Shown here: piece by piece, positions 15,810 to 24,734 of the stretch
Layout of the letters: every line of letters begins with the position of its first letter
Position numbering within the stretch: the stretch's first letter is position 1
Source of the DNA: RGIG4608 sp964534905
GTDB taxonomy: Bacteria; Bacillota; Clostridia; Oscillospirales; CAG-272
DNA length: 36,035 nucleotides
Direction of reading: 5' to 3'
NCBI GenBank assembly: GCA_964534905.1
Contig: CAZHPZ010000008.1
Span: 1-36,035 of the forward strand
Notes under the pieces: generated by a model
What the model was told of the DNA's origin: nothing
What the model saw: only the letters and a program-made list of their open reading frames with translations
Databases searched by the model: none
Program-made: the position numbers and the translations under genes

Positions 15810-16547
15810 ATGCTTACTGTTAACAACAAGACCGAAAAGCAGAGCGAAAGGGAAAAGTCAAGCGTCTCTCAAAGGGTACTGACGGTTATCGGAATCGTTT
15901 TGTGCGTGCTTCTTATCCCGATGCTGATAGTGAACTGCACGCTCATTGTCAAGAGCTGGATAAACGACGACGAGATTCCCGATTTCGCAGGCGTCGTGCC
16001 GCTCATCGTTCTGACAGACTCGATGTATCCCGATATCAAGTCGGGCGACCTCATTTTCGTCTCATCGGTCGATGCGGGCGAGCTTCGTGTGGGCGACGTC
16101 ATCTCGTTCTACGCCGAGGAGGGCGACTACGAGGAGATTTGGACGCACAAGATCATTGGCATTTACGAAAAGGACGGTAAGCTTGAATTCGAAACGCAGG
16201 GCGTGAACAACCCCACTCCCGACTCAAGTCGTCGCTCCGAGGATCATCTCGTCGGTAAATACACGGGTGTTCGCTTGGCGGGGATCGGTAACGTTGCTAT
16301 GTTTATGCAGACCGTTCCCGGACTTATTGTCTGTGTTGCCGTTCCGATTGTTTTGTTTGTCGGATACGACCTCATTCGCCGCAGAAGATACGAAAAGGAC
16401 AATGCGACCGACGTTGAGGCGCTGAGGGCGGAGCTTGAGGCGCTCAGAGCCGCACAGGCACAGAGTAAGCAGGAGCCTGCCGCAGGTGTTGAAAACGCCG
16501 AAAACGGCGAAAACGACGAAAAAGGTTCGGACGACTCCGAAAAATAA
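15810..16547 (+). CDS. sipW: SipW-type (ER-type) signal peptidase I, first copy
   Basis: A 245-residue membrane protease that removes signal peptides from TasA/CalY-type exported proteins. The nucleophile is Ser71 in TDSMYPDIKSGDLI. His113 in WTHKIIG takes the place of the Lys base used by ordinary bacterial type I peptidases, which is the SipW/ER-type hallmark. GDVISFY follows the Ser region. Transmembrane helices are at about 22-48 and 167-192. The last 50 residues are a Glu/Ala-rich, probably coiled-coil cytoplasmic tail ending in Asn/Glu/Asp repeats, longer than in Bacillus SipW. It is the first gene of the operon, with AAAGGAAT upstream, and directly precedes a substrate-like gene. The product call is firm. 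The symbol is by family. Confidence 0.9.
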   Translation: MLTVNNKTEKQSEREKSSVSQRVLTVIGIVLCVLLIPMLIVNCTLIVKSWINDDEIPDFAGVVPLIVLTDSMYPDIKSGDLIFVSSVDAGELRVGDVISFYAEEGDYEEIWTHKIIGIYEKDGKLEFETQGVNNPTPDSSRRSEDHLVGKYTGVRLAGIGNVAMFMQTVPGLIVCVAVPIVLFVGYDLIRRRRYEKDNATDVEALRAELEALRAAQAQSKQEPAAGVENAENGENDEKGSDDSEK

Positions 16548-16652
16548 TTAAGCATTCTTCCCGCGGAAGCCACGCCGAGGGTGAATATACAGTTTCAGTT
16601 GTTTCCCTTGATTAGGGAAGAATAAAAAATTTACAGGAAAGGAATTTCTACT

Positions 16653-17288
16653 ATGAAAAACAATAAGATGATGAGAGTTGCTTCCGCTCTTTTGGTAGCA
16701 GTTCTCCTCACAACGTGCGTAATTTCCGGCACGTTCGCAAAGTATACGACCTATGCAACAGGCTCCGATACCGCCCACGTTGCTAAATGGGGTGTAAATG
16801 TTGTTGTTGCAGGAACAACATTTGCAACCTCCTACGATGATACTGCGGTTTCATCCTCTACAACCAAGATCGTAGCACCGGGAACAAGCGGTTCTATGGC
16901 TGCAATTACTCTTTCCGGTACTCCCGAAGTATCGGTTAATGTTAAATATGCCGCTACACTTACTCTTGAAAACTGGACTATCAATGGTTCATTCTATTGC
17001 CCTATAATAATTAGAGTAGGTAGCGACACGATCGATGGAAAGGCATATACATCGGCTTCTGAGTTTAAGGCTGCTGTTGAGCAAAAAGTTGCTGCTCATA
17101 CGCAGAACTATCAGCCTAATACTGATCTTTCTACTGTAGCAGATCAAAATCTTGCTATAACTTGGGAATGGGCTTTTGACACCAACAACGATGTTAACGA
17201 TACAGCGCTTGGAAATGCAGCCGCAAATGGTGATAAGGTTCCTACAATTTCTCTTGAGGTATCTTGCACAGTAACTCAGGTAGACTGA
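16653..17288 (+). CDS. TasA/camelysin-like secreted protein (SipW-dependent signal)
   Basis: A 211-residue secreted protein. The signal peptide has the SipW-type ending SGTFAKYT (residues 25-32) and is followed by DTAHVAKWGVNV, a motif shared with the TasA-like protein at 19214. The mature part is a beta-rich, Ser/Thr/Val-rich domain with APGTSGSM and the late motif WEWAF-(5)-VNDTALGNAA. The latter recurs as WRWSF...DTMLGN in the protein at 17437. TasA and CalY form amyloid-like biofilm fibres in Bacillus, and this small, abundant-looking protein is the best candidate fibre subunit here. It has AGGAAAGGAA upstream. Two hairpins follow the stop codon and may set its mRNA level apart from the downstream genes. 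Confidence 0.85.
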   Translation: MKNNKMMRVASALLVAVLLTTCVISGTFAKYTTYATGSDTAHVAKWGVNVVVAGTTFATSYDDTAVSSSTTKIVAPGTSGSMAAITLSGTPEVSVNVKYAATLTLENWTINGSFYCPIIIRVGSDTIDGKAYTSASEFKAAVEQKVAAHTQNYQPNTDLSTVADQNLAITWEWAFDTNNDVNDTALGNAAANGDKVPTISLEVSCTVTQVD

Positions 17289-17310
17289 TAAACAGACAAG
17301 ATAAAACTAT

Positions 17311-17341
17311 AATATCCGCCCGACGTGGCAGGGCGGATATT
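17311..17341 (+). other. Intercistronic hairpin after the TasA-like gene
   Basis: Perfect 11-base stem AATATCCGCCC / GGGCGGATATT (17311-17321, 17331-17341) with no U run. It suits an mRNA stabiliser or partial terminator more than a full terminator, since the operon continues. Confidence 0.6.
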
Positions 17342-17372
17342 CCCGTAAAGTCAAGGATTTGAGGATCTTTGG

Positions 17373-17409
17373 CTTTTCAAGGCATTCGGAGTCCGAGTGC
17401 CTTGAAAGG
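17373..17409 (+). other. Second long intercistronic hairpin
   Basis: CTTTTCAAGGCA / TGCCTTGAAAGG (12 pairs, one G-U), with an inner TCGGA-G-TCCGA, making a nearly continuous palindrome of 37 bases. It ends 11 bases before the ribosome binding site region (17421-17430) of the next gene. Confidence 0.65.
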
Positions 17410-17436
17410 TCAAGCATCAAGGAGAGGAGGGACGAA

Positions 17437-18603
17437 ATGTTCGAGAATATCACATCACGCAAAAACAATACGAATAACGAAAAGAGAAACTCGGCGTCGC
17501 CCTTTATGCAGGTTCGCGGAGCGTTTTGGGTAGGCATTGCATTGCTCGTGCTTTTGCTGATACTCAGCATTGTTGCGCTTTCCGCGCGTGTTATAGATTA
17601 TGCGCAGGCGGACCGCCGCGCTCTTGCTGTTCGCTCCAATATGGACGCGGATCTTGATATTTTTTCGGTATATTATAAAAATTCCGAGGGTGAGGTAACC
17701 GTCAGCGGCTTTGACGGCGACAAGGTGATCGCACCCGGAACGGATGCCGAATACACGATACGTATAAGAAATGCCGACAAGATCGCACTTGATTATACGC
17801 TCGACGCGGAAATAAAAATGATAGGTGAGCATTCACTTCCGATTGAGGTCAGAGTTCTTGACCCGAACGATGTATATCTTCTCGGCTCCGCCAAGGAATG
17901 GGTTAGCATCGACGAACTGTCGAACCTTGATCACAAGGGAACGCTTGGACGCGGTCAGGCACTTGAATACACTTTTCAGTGGAGATGGAGCTTTGAGGGC
18001 GACGACGAATATGACACTATGCTCGGAAATATTGCCGACGGAACGGGAATAGAGCTTGCATTTGCACTTTCTGCAGTCGCAAACACGACAGTCGGTGCAA
18101 ACGGCGGATTCTTCGCGTCCGGTATGGCAAAGACCGTATCGCTTCTCATCTTTGCGATACTTCTCCTTGCGGCTATTATTCTTCTTATTGTTTCAATTGT
18201 TAAGCGCGTAATAAATGCTCCGCCGGCTCCAACGCCGGAGTCTACGCCCGAGCCGGAGCCTACGCCCGAGCCGGAGCCTATGCCCGAGCCGGAACCTGTG
18301 CCCGCGCCTGCTCCCGAACCGAAGCACAAGGGCTTCAACGGTAAGATGGCATACATAAATCTTGACGATATATGCGCTCACTTCGGCGCAGGAGAGGTCA
18401 TAACGATGCCTATACTCAAGGAAAAGGGCCTCATTCCCGAATCTGCAAAGCAGATGAAGATACTTGCAAGAAACGGATACAAGCTTGAATATCCCATTAT
18501 AATCGAAACTCAGGGAATATCCGCAGAGGCGAGAAAAACGGTGCTTGAGGCGGGCGGCGTTGTCATAATAACCGAGCCGCAAAGAGGTGGCAGTGTTGAG
18601 TAA
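17437..18603 (+). CDS. Membrane TasA-like protein fused to a uL15-like tail
   Basis: A 388-residue protein. Layout: short cytoplasmic N-terminus; helix about 28-52; a TasA-like external domain (about 55-220) with APGTDAEYTIRIRNADKIALDYTL and WRWSFEGDDEYDTMLGN; helix about 233-258; a Pro-Glu-Pro-Thr linker (about 262-292); then a C-terminal domain (about 304-384). That last domain resembles the C-terminal fold of ribosomal protein uL15: EVITMPILKEKGLI, a short KILARNG turn, then IIIETQGISAEARKTVLEAGG and VVII. Topology places it in the cytoplasm. The start at 17437 has GGAGAGGAGG (17421-17430); an earlier in-frame ATG at 17359 lies inside the hairpin region and lacks one. Its end overlaps the next signal peptidase gene. 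The uL15 likeness is by motif reading, and its function is unknown. Confidence 0.85.
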   Translation: MFENITSRKNNTNNEKRNSASPFMQVRGAFWVGIALLVLLLILSIVALSARVIDYAQADRRALAVRSNMDADLDIFSVYYKNSEGEVTVSGFDGDKVIAPGTDAEYTIRIRNADKIALDYTLDAEIKMIGEHSLPIEVRVLDPNDVYLLGSAKEWVSIDELSNLDHKGTLGRGQALEYTFQWRWSFEGDDEYDTMLGNIADGTGIELAFALSAVANTTVGANGGFFASGMAKTVSLLIFAILLLAAIILLIVSIVKRVINAPPAPTPESTPEPEPTPEPEPMPEPEPVPAPAPEPKHKGFNGKMAYINLDDICAHFGAGEVITMPILKEKGLIPESAKQMKILARNGYKLEYPIIIETQGISAEARKTVLEAGGVVIITEPQRGGSVE

Positions 18604-19162
18604 AAGAGCAAGAGCAATACTCAGAATAGCGATAATCGTGCTGATGGCGGTTTTGATCGGCGCGAGCGTATACAGCATAAATGCCGCACGCCTTGCAGGC
18701 AATTCGCTGCCGATGCCTCTCGGCTTCGGAGCGACAGTTGTCCTGTCGGGCAGTATGGAGCCGACGCTCTCGGTGGGGGACCTTCTGATAGTCGTTCCAT
18801 CGGAAGAATACCATATAGGTGAGATAGTCGTTTACGAAAGCTCGGGAATCTCGGTCGTGCACAGAATAATTGCACTTGAGGACGGAATGGCAGTCACACA
18901 GGGTGACGCCAACAACGCCTCCGATGATCCCATATCGACCTCGTCGGTGAAGGGTAGAGTCGTGGCGGCAATACCGATGCTCGGCTACCTTGTTCAGCTG
19001 ATACAGACGCCGATTGTTACGGTCATTCTCATAATTTTGGCAATATGGCTTATGGAAGCGTCGTTTAAGCATGACAAGGCAAGCGACGAACAAGAGCGTG
19101 AACAGCTCATAAAAGAGATCGAGCGTCTTAAGGAGGACGCCGAAAAAGAAAATAATTTGTAA
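18593..19162 (+). CDS. SipW-type signal peptidase I, second copy
   Basis: A 189-residue protease of the same ER-type group as the first, with Ser54 in LSGSMEPTLSVGDLLIV and His90 in VVHRII, followed by TQGDANNASDDP. Transmembrane helices are at about 9-31 and 138-157, and a charged, Glu/Lys-rich tail follows. It is shorter than the first copy and has the canonical SGSMEP where the first has TDSMYP, so the two probably prefer different substrates. The start is uncertain: GTG 18593 suits AGAGG at 18583-18587, GTG 18587 and TTG 18596 are alternatives, and all overlap the end of the upstream gene. It directly precedes the second TasA-like gene, repeating the protease-substrate order of the first pair. 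Confidence 0.88.
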   Translation: MLSKRARAILRIAIIVLMAVLIGASVYSINAARLAGNSLPMPLGFGATVVLSGSMEPTLSVGDLLIVVPSEEYHIGEIVVYESSGISVVHRIIALEDGMAVTQGDANNASDDPISTSSVKGRVVAAIPMLGYLVQLIQTPIVTVILIILAIWLMEASFKHDKASDEQEREQLIKEIERLKEDAEKENNL

Positions 19163-19213
19163 TTTTATCGAAAAATAACTAAATAAAAAAGAGAAAGGAC
19201 GGTGTTAATATTT

Positions 19214-19840
19214 ATGAGATACAAAAGGTCAAGTAATATCACACCGCCCTCTTATATTTTTCACGCGGTGGTGTTTTTGCTCTGTGCGGTGCTTATAAGC
19301 AGCGGAGCGGTCGCAGGAAACTGGGCACGCTATCGCTCGCAGAACGAGGGAGGAGATTCCGCGCGTGTTATAACATTCGGAGAGCTTTCCGTAAAGGCGG
19401 ATGAGAGCAACAATACGTTGCTTGTCCCCGGGCTTGACAGTACATATCAGGCTTACGTAAGCTTTGAGGGAAGTGAGGCACAGACATACGTTTTTGTCCG
19501 TCTCGCACTTGACGGCGGTTGGACGTATGATTCCGATTCGGGAGCGCTTACCGCTCTCGGAGGCAGTATATCAATGAAAATCGCAGAGGATTGGAGCGTC
19601 CTTTCGTTCGCTTCGGGTGAGGCGGTGCTGTACAGAACGCAAGAACCGCTTGCTCCTCTTGCAGACGTGCCGCTTATCGCAAACGGCGGAAAAATAAGCG
19701 TAAGCTCCCGGGTGAGCGCATATAAGCTTGCCGAATTTAATTCGAAAATAAGCGTCAAGGCGTATGCCGTTCAGGCAAACGGCTTTGAGGATGTTAATGC
19801 GGCTTGGAGCTCGGTATCGGGCAAGGGTGGAGGTGCATAA
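19214..19840 (+). CDS. Second TasA/camelysin-like secreted protein
   Basis: A 208-residue exported protein. The signal segment (about 14-36) ends SSGAVAGNWARYRSQNEGGDSARVITFGELSV. This matches the SipW-dependent pattern and the DTAHVAKWGV motif of the first TasA-like protein. The rest is beta-rich, with AYVSFEGSEAQTYVFVRL and ISVSSRVSAYKLAEF. The start is not certain: ATG 19214 is 14 bases from AAAGGA, while GTG 19202 is only two bases away. It ends one base before the ATG of the giant adhesin, whose ribosome binding site lies in its last codons, so translation is coupled. It is a likely fibre subunit or the adaptor that carries the adhesin. Confidence 0.82.
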   Translation: MRYKRSSNITPPSYIFHAVVFLLCAVLISSGAVAGNWARYRSQNEGGDSARVITFGELSVKADESNNTLLVPGLDSTYQAYVSFEGSEAQTYVFVRLALDGGWTYDSDSGALTALGGSISMKIAEDWSVLSFASGEAVLYRTQEPLAPLADVPLIANGGKISVSSRVSAYKLAEFNSKISVKAYAVQANGFEDVNAAWSSVSGKGGGA

Positions 19841-19841
19841 A

Positions 19842-22800
19842 ATGAAAAACAGAATATTGTCCTTTATTTTGTGCATTTGCACGCTATTTTCGAGCGTCGG
19901 TGCCTATATGCCGGCCGTTGCCGTAGATCTGTCGTTTTTGTCGGGACTTTGGAGTAGAGATTCCGAAAATGAGCCTGAGGTGCGACTTTTTTGCGACGGC
20001 GTACAGGTCGGAGAGCTGACAATAGGCGAATTTGAAAAAATAACGGTCGGAGCCGTAGCGTACGGAGTCGATACGACATCTTCTCAATGGCAGATACTTA
20101 TGCCCGACGGTACAGGCGTTTGGGTTGACGTTCTCGATAAGACAGCCTCGGACTGTGAGATTTCCTCGGCACTTGTTGAGGGAATGCTCAACGCCGACGG
20201 CGAAGCGTATCTTCGCTGCAAAATGCGTGCGGATAACGGCGTTTCATATTGCAGTGCACCCGTGAGGGTGAAAATCGTTCGCTCCGATGCGGAGAATGAC
20301 GGAAAAATCCGCGGCACGCGCGGTGCCGTGAGCCGTTATGCCGAGAACGGGACGCAGGTGCTCGCCGATGACATTGAATCCAAAACATATGTTACGGTTA
20401 CCGTTAATTATTTGAGAACGGAGGACGGCGAGGAGATAAGCGTTTATAAGCCCTATGTTGCCAATATCGTTGCGGGATCCGCATTTGCGCAGACAATCAT
20501 TTCTCCCACTCTGCTCGGCTACGCTCCGTACTATGACAGCAACGGGGACGGAGTGCTTGAAAATGCCTCGAGCATTGTGTTTGATCTCGATTCCGTCACC
20601 GAGGATATCGTGGTGAACGTATATTACAAGCCAATAGAGGTGAATTATGCGGTAAAATATTTCTTCCAAAATATCGGAAACGACCTCTATACCGAGAATG
20701 CGGGACTTTATAACGTTAGAAGTGCACTCACAGGCACGGTCGTTACCGAGGATATGCTGAAGCTTTCCGACGCAAACGCTTCATATGCGGTCGGCTTTAC
20801 TAAGATGTATCACATTCCCGACGCGGTTGCCGCAGACGGAAGCACCGTTTTTGAGTGCTATTACGACAGACTTTACTATCTTTTGATTTTTGATAACAAC
20901 GGAGGCTACGGCACCGATCCCATATACGCACGCTTCGGAACACCCTTTGTCGTTAACGATCCCATAAGATACGGATATATCTTTAAGGGCTGGGACGTGG
21001 ACGGAAACGGAATTATCGACGAGAACGACGTGCTCCCCTCAACCATTGAGGTCACGAACGACGAAAATGGAGCTCCCATGCCTGTAACCTATCGGGCAGT
21101 GTGGGAGCGTGCCGATACTCAATATACGGTTGCGTATTGGACAAAGGACGGCACGGGAAAGCAGTACTTCCTCGGAAGCACCGTGATTTCCGAAAAGTCG
21201 GGAGCATATGTCAGCGGAGGTGACACGCTCTTTTCGGAGAATACATATATTTGCGGAAAAACAGAGCACGTACACGATTCAAGCTGTGTATCGTATTCGC
21301 ATATACACAGTGCAAGCTGTGCGACCGGCATCTCCACGTCAAATACGCCGTCTGCCGCAGACCAAGAAGTAATGCTCGGGGCGTGCGGCGGAGACGAGAT
21401 CAAGGACGGATTTCTCTATACCATAAATGTAAAGAGCGATACAACGTACACTTGGTACTATCTGAAGCTTGGCGGAAAATGGTATACGGGAAACGCTTCG
21501 ATGATAACGGGTGACGCTGTCGGCGAGTGTACAAAGGAAATTTCGGGTAATTATAATAATACCTATACCGCAAGAATGTATTATCCGAGCCTTTCCTGCG
21601 GATATTCGCAGTCGAACGGAATGACAATTACCTGCGGTGAGGAGCCGCATACTCATACGTCCGATTGTACTTTTAAGAGCAGATATCTTGAGTTTGTCAG
21701 TGCCGATACAAACGTAGAGGTTGCGGGCGACGGCTCAACCGTAGTTAATGTTTACTATAAGCACAGGGACTATACCCTCAGGTTCTACTACGCAAGATCG
21801 TACAAAGATAGCGATGGATCCGATGTTTATCAGGTTGTCGGAGGCTCAACGTACGCATTCGGCGCAAATGGCAGTGATACAGGCATTGCGGATCTTCTGA
21901 AAAATCCGAATAGCTGGGGAAAGGTAAAGGCTTTGCCGCAGATTAACGAGGACTATATCAACGATGCAGAGCTGAGGGAAAAATATAAATTAAGCTCGGG
22001 AGCCACGGGCTCGGATTTTGACAGTACCTATACATATTATTATCTTGAATTTACCGCTTCGTTCGGTTCGGATATTTCAAGCGTTTGGCCTGTTGATATC
22101 TTTAATTCGGTTGAGGTAGGTGAAAAGCATGCCTCACACGGCGGTACCGACACCGACTTCTGCCCGACATACAAATATGCGTATTTCAGCGCATGGAACG
22201 GTCAGTACGGCGTAAAATACAGCCATGCAAACACAAACCAAACGATCAAGGGACTTTATCAGTATCTTGACGAATCTCTCATATTCGACTCAACACTCTT
22301 TCCGAGCTTAGCGGACAACACCGAGATAAGCTATCTCTGCTTCTGGGAAAACGGCGCGGATATAGGTTGGAGTATACCGAAAATTTTTGAGTATAACATC
22401 TATCTTGAAAACAGGGACGGAGATTATGAGATTTTCAGAACGTTCAACGTATACGATGACTCAAATGTTAATCAGCAAACAAAAGCGACAATAGACGGTT
22501 ACAGCTACGACCATATGACCTCATCCTCGGGTACGGACGAAGCAACGGGACTTGAAAAGCACGTTATAAACTTCTATTATAAGCTTGAGACGCAAAATCA
22601 TCTTTATTTTTATAACTATAACGAAACCGAAAAAAGCATAGTGGGTATCCAATACGGCACAAGCCTTTCCGAGTGGCTCAAAAATAACGGATACGGCGAT
22701 TATATAGCTTTACCGAAATATCCCGAGGAGCTTGAGGAGAACGCATACAGCTTCGGAGGCTGGTATACAACGTCCGAGTGCTACGAGGGAACGGAATTTG

Positions 22801-24734
22801 ACATTGAGAACGAAACGATGCCCTCAAACGATCTGACGCTTTACGCAAGCTGGAAGCCTGTTTCTCACGAGGTCAATTTCTTCGTAACGCTTGATGAGCT
22901 CAGAGAATATGAGAGCGGCGGCAATATAACGCCTTATTATTCCTGCACGGGAGACAGAAAGGTTCTTCACGGCAACGTTGTCGGAAGCATTAATAATCCC
23001 GAAAACGGGGATCTGACCTTTAAGGGCTGGTTCTATATAGATGAAAAAGAGGGCGGAAAGAAGGCTTTTGTTCCTACCGCCATGCCGATAAACAGGGACT
23101 TGAATATCTATGCCGAATGGGAAAGCCATACCGCGGTGCAGTACAGAATCAGATACGTTTTGCTTGACAATCCGAATATTGCGGTAGCGGACGATACGGT
23201 AGGGTATTCCTATGCGAGTACAACGAGAACGTTTCAGGCAAAGGCGGGCGAGCCTCTCGGTCAGCTCTATGAGGAATACAATCGCGGATATTATCCTACT
23301 GTGTCATCTCACTCTATCACGATGCAGCTCGATCCCGATGATAATGTGTATACGTTCTACTATACGCACGTTGATAAAATAGGATATACGGTTAACTATA
23401 TCAATAAGGAAACAAATATCCTTATGGATACGGAGCACTTTGAAACCGATAAGTCCATCGTTACGGTTGCCTATAAGCACTACGAGAATATGATTCCCGA
23501 CGCATTTTATAAGCAGCTCGTCCTCTCTGTAAGCGAGAGTGATAATGTTATAACATTCTACTATACGCCGAATAATGTAAAGGTTTATTATGCCGTGCAC
23601 TATATGCTTGCGAAGCTCGGAGCTACTGCGACGGAGCTTAGTGATTACAGCATAGACGGAAGCGGCGGATACGAGGATTCCGGCACATATTATACGGGAA
23701 TTGCCGATAAAGGCACCTCGGTAACCGTAAGCTCGGCTGAATTTACGGGCTTTAGTGTGACGGATATAGCAAGGATTGTTTCCGAAAATGTTCAAGGTAA
23801 TGCAAGCACGTCCGACGACGGTGCTACGTTCACAATAGACAATCTGTCCGACGGAGATGAGCTTTATATCTTTTATACGAGAGATTCGTATGAATATAAG
23901 GTGCATTATTATCAGTATAATACCACTGTATCCGTAAAGCCGAGTGTAAGCGGCTCTGCACAGTGGGGAAGCGAGATAAGCTTCGACGCTCCCGATATCG
24001 ACGGATACGAATGCGTTAACCTTGAGAGTGACGGAAAGCGACATCTCACGGTTAAGGAGGGCGAAAACGAGCTTATATTCTACTATTCTCCCGTTCAGCG
24101 TGTTATAGAATACGTTGCCGTTGTTGACGGAAGCGTTCTTGACGGAGCGGGTAGACTGTCGAGCAGCAGAGAGATCGTAGCGGGCTCGGAGGTTATAGTA
24201 GGATCGGTCGCACATTCCGATGTGTTTTACCGCTTTGAAGGCTGGTATGCCGACGAAAAGTGTACAGTGCCTCTTGAAAACGGAGTTCACGGAGCTCTTA
24301 CAGACACGGATGGAGACGGAATTTGCGAATCTTTCGTTCCCTCGGGTGCTGCTTTAAATGAGAAAAATACAAATGTATTTTATGCACGCTTTTCGCCTAT
24401 AACGGGTGATATTACGGTAAGAGTAAGCGGATCGGCGGAGGGTCAGATCTCCGTTATAGAAATAAAAAATATGCTTACGGGAGATGTGATTTCGGCAACG
24501 GTTGTAGGCGATGGCGAGGTTACCGTTAAAAACGTTCATCTCAACAACTATACCGTCCGTGTAAGCGACGATTGGTCGTGGAGATACAAGGACAGCACGG
24601 TCAAGTGCGAGCATTCGAACGCAGGCGGAACTACCGTTCAGCTAACACTGGTGCGTGATAACGAAAAATGGCTTAGTGCGCAGAGCGAGCTTGCCAAAAA
24701 TATTCACAGCGAGGTGAGCGCAAATGGGCAGTAA
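19842..24734 (+). CDS. Giant MucBP/InlB-repeat surface adhesin without wall anchor
   Basis: A 1630-residue secreted protein. Signal peptide about 1-31 (AVAVD). Then a beta-rich head, a first MucBP-like repeat (about 183-290), an InlB/Flg_new repeat with FDNNGGYGTDP and YIFKGWDVDGNG (about 345-425), and two Cys/His clusters (about 466-500 with CGKTEHVHDSSC and HIHSASC; about 585-617 with CGEEPHTHTSDC). Two more InlB-type repeats follow (about 937-1095, FGGWYTT, FKGWFYID). MucBP-like repeats each end FYYTH, FYYTP, IFYTRD or IFYYSP (about 1099-1430). A Cna-B-like end domain is at about 1520-1630. Three D-x-(D/N)-G-(D/N)-G loops look calcium-binding. There is no LPXTG and no C-terminal helix. The start at 19842 has GGTGGAGG. 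It probably binds mucin or glycans and is held by the co-expressed TasA-like proteins, which is inference. Confidence 0.88.
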   Translation: MKNRILSFILCICTLFSSVGAYMPAVAVDLSFLSGLWSRDSENEPEVRLFCDGVQVGELTIGEFEKITVGAVAYGVDTTSSQWQILMPDGTGVWVDVLDKTASDCEISSALVEGMLNADGEAYLRCKMRADNGVSYCSAPVRVKIVRSDAENDGKIRGTRGAVSRYAENGTQVLADDIESKTYVTVTVNYLRTEDGEEISVYKPYVANIVAGSAFAQTIISPTLLGYAPYYDSNGDGVLENASSIVFDLDSVTEDIVVNVYYKPIEVNYAVKYFFQNIGNDLYTENAGLYNVRSALTGTVVTEDMLKLSDANASYAVGFTKMYHIPDAVAADGSTVFECYYDRLYYLLIFDNNGGYGTDPIYARFGTPFVVNDPIRYGYIFKGWDVDGNGIIDENDVLPSTIEVTNDENGAPMPVTYRAVWERADTQYTVAYWTKDGTGKQYFLGSTVISEKSGAYVSGGDTLFSENTYICGKTEHVHDSSCVSYSHIHSASCATGISTSNTPSAADQEVMLGACGGDEIKDGFLYTINVKSDTTYTWYYLKLGGKWYTGNASMITGDAVGECTKEISGNYNNTYTARMYYPSLSCGYSQSNGMTITCGEEPHTHTSDCTFKSRYLEFVSADTNVEVAGDGSTVVNVYYKHRDYTLRFYYARSYKDSDGSDVYQVVGGSTYAFGANGSDTGIADLLKNPNSWGKVKALPQINEDYINDAELREKYKLSSGATGSDFDSTYTYYYLEFTASFGSDISSVWPVDIFNSVEVGEKHASHGGTDTDFCPTYKYAYFSAWNGQYGVKYSHANTNQTIKGLYQYLDESLIFDSTLFPSLADNTEISYLCFWENGADIGWSIPKIFEYNIYLENRDGDYEIFRTFNVYDDSNVNQQTKATIDGYSYDHMTSSSGTDEATGLEKHVINFYYKLETQNHLYFYNYNETEKSIVGIQYGTSLSEWLKNNGYGDYIALPKYPEELEENAYSFGGWYTTSECYEGTEFDIENETMPSNDLTLYASWKPVSHEVNFFVTLDELREYESGGNITPYYSCTGDRKVLHGNVVGSINNPENGDLTFKGWFYIDEKEGGKKAFVPTAMPINRDLNIYAEWESHTAVQYRIRYVLLDNPNIAVADDTVGYSYASTTRTFQAKAGEPLGQLYEEYNRGYYPTVSSHSITMQLDPDDNVYTFYYTHVDKIGYTVNYINKETNILMDTEHFETDKSIVTVAYKHYENMIPDAFYKQLVLSVSESDNVITFYYTPNNVKVYYAVHYMLAKLGATATELSDYSIDGSGGYEDSGTYYTGIADKGTSVTVSSAEFTGFSVTDIARIVSENVQGNASTSDDGATFTIDNLSDGDELYIFYTRDSYEYKVHYYQYNTTVSVKPSVSGSAQWGSEISFDAPDIDGYECVNLESDGKRHLTVKEGENELIFYYSPVQRVIEYVAVVDGSVLDGAGRLSSSREIVAGSEVIVGSVAHSDVFYRFEGWYADEKCTVPLENGVHGALTDTDGDGICESFVPSGAALNEKNTNVFYARFSPITGDITVRVSGSAEGQISVIEIKNMLTGDVISATVVGDGEVTVKNVHLNNYTVRVSDDWSWRYKDSTVKCEHSNAGGTTVQLTLVRDNEKWLSAQSELAKNIHSEVSANGQ

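Noticed and set aside
18229..18310. GAGCCG/CCTACGCCC tandem repeat as a DNA element
   Set aside because: In-frame Pro-Glu-Pro-Thr linker repeats of the TasA/uL15 protein. Explained by coding.
23304..24290. 328-residue minus-strand frame inside the adhesin gene
   Set aside because: Long only because of codon bias on the opposite strand. No start signals or domain pattern.
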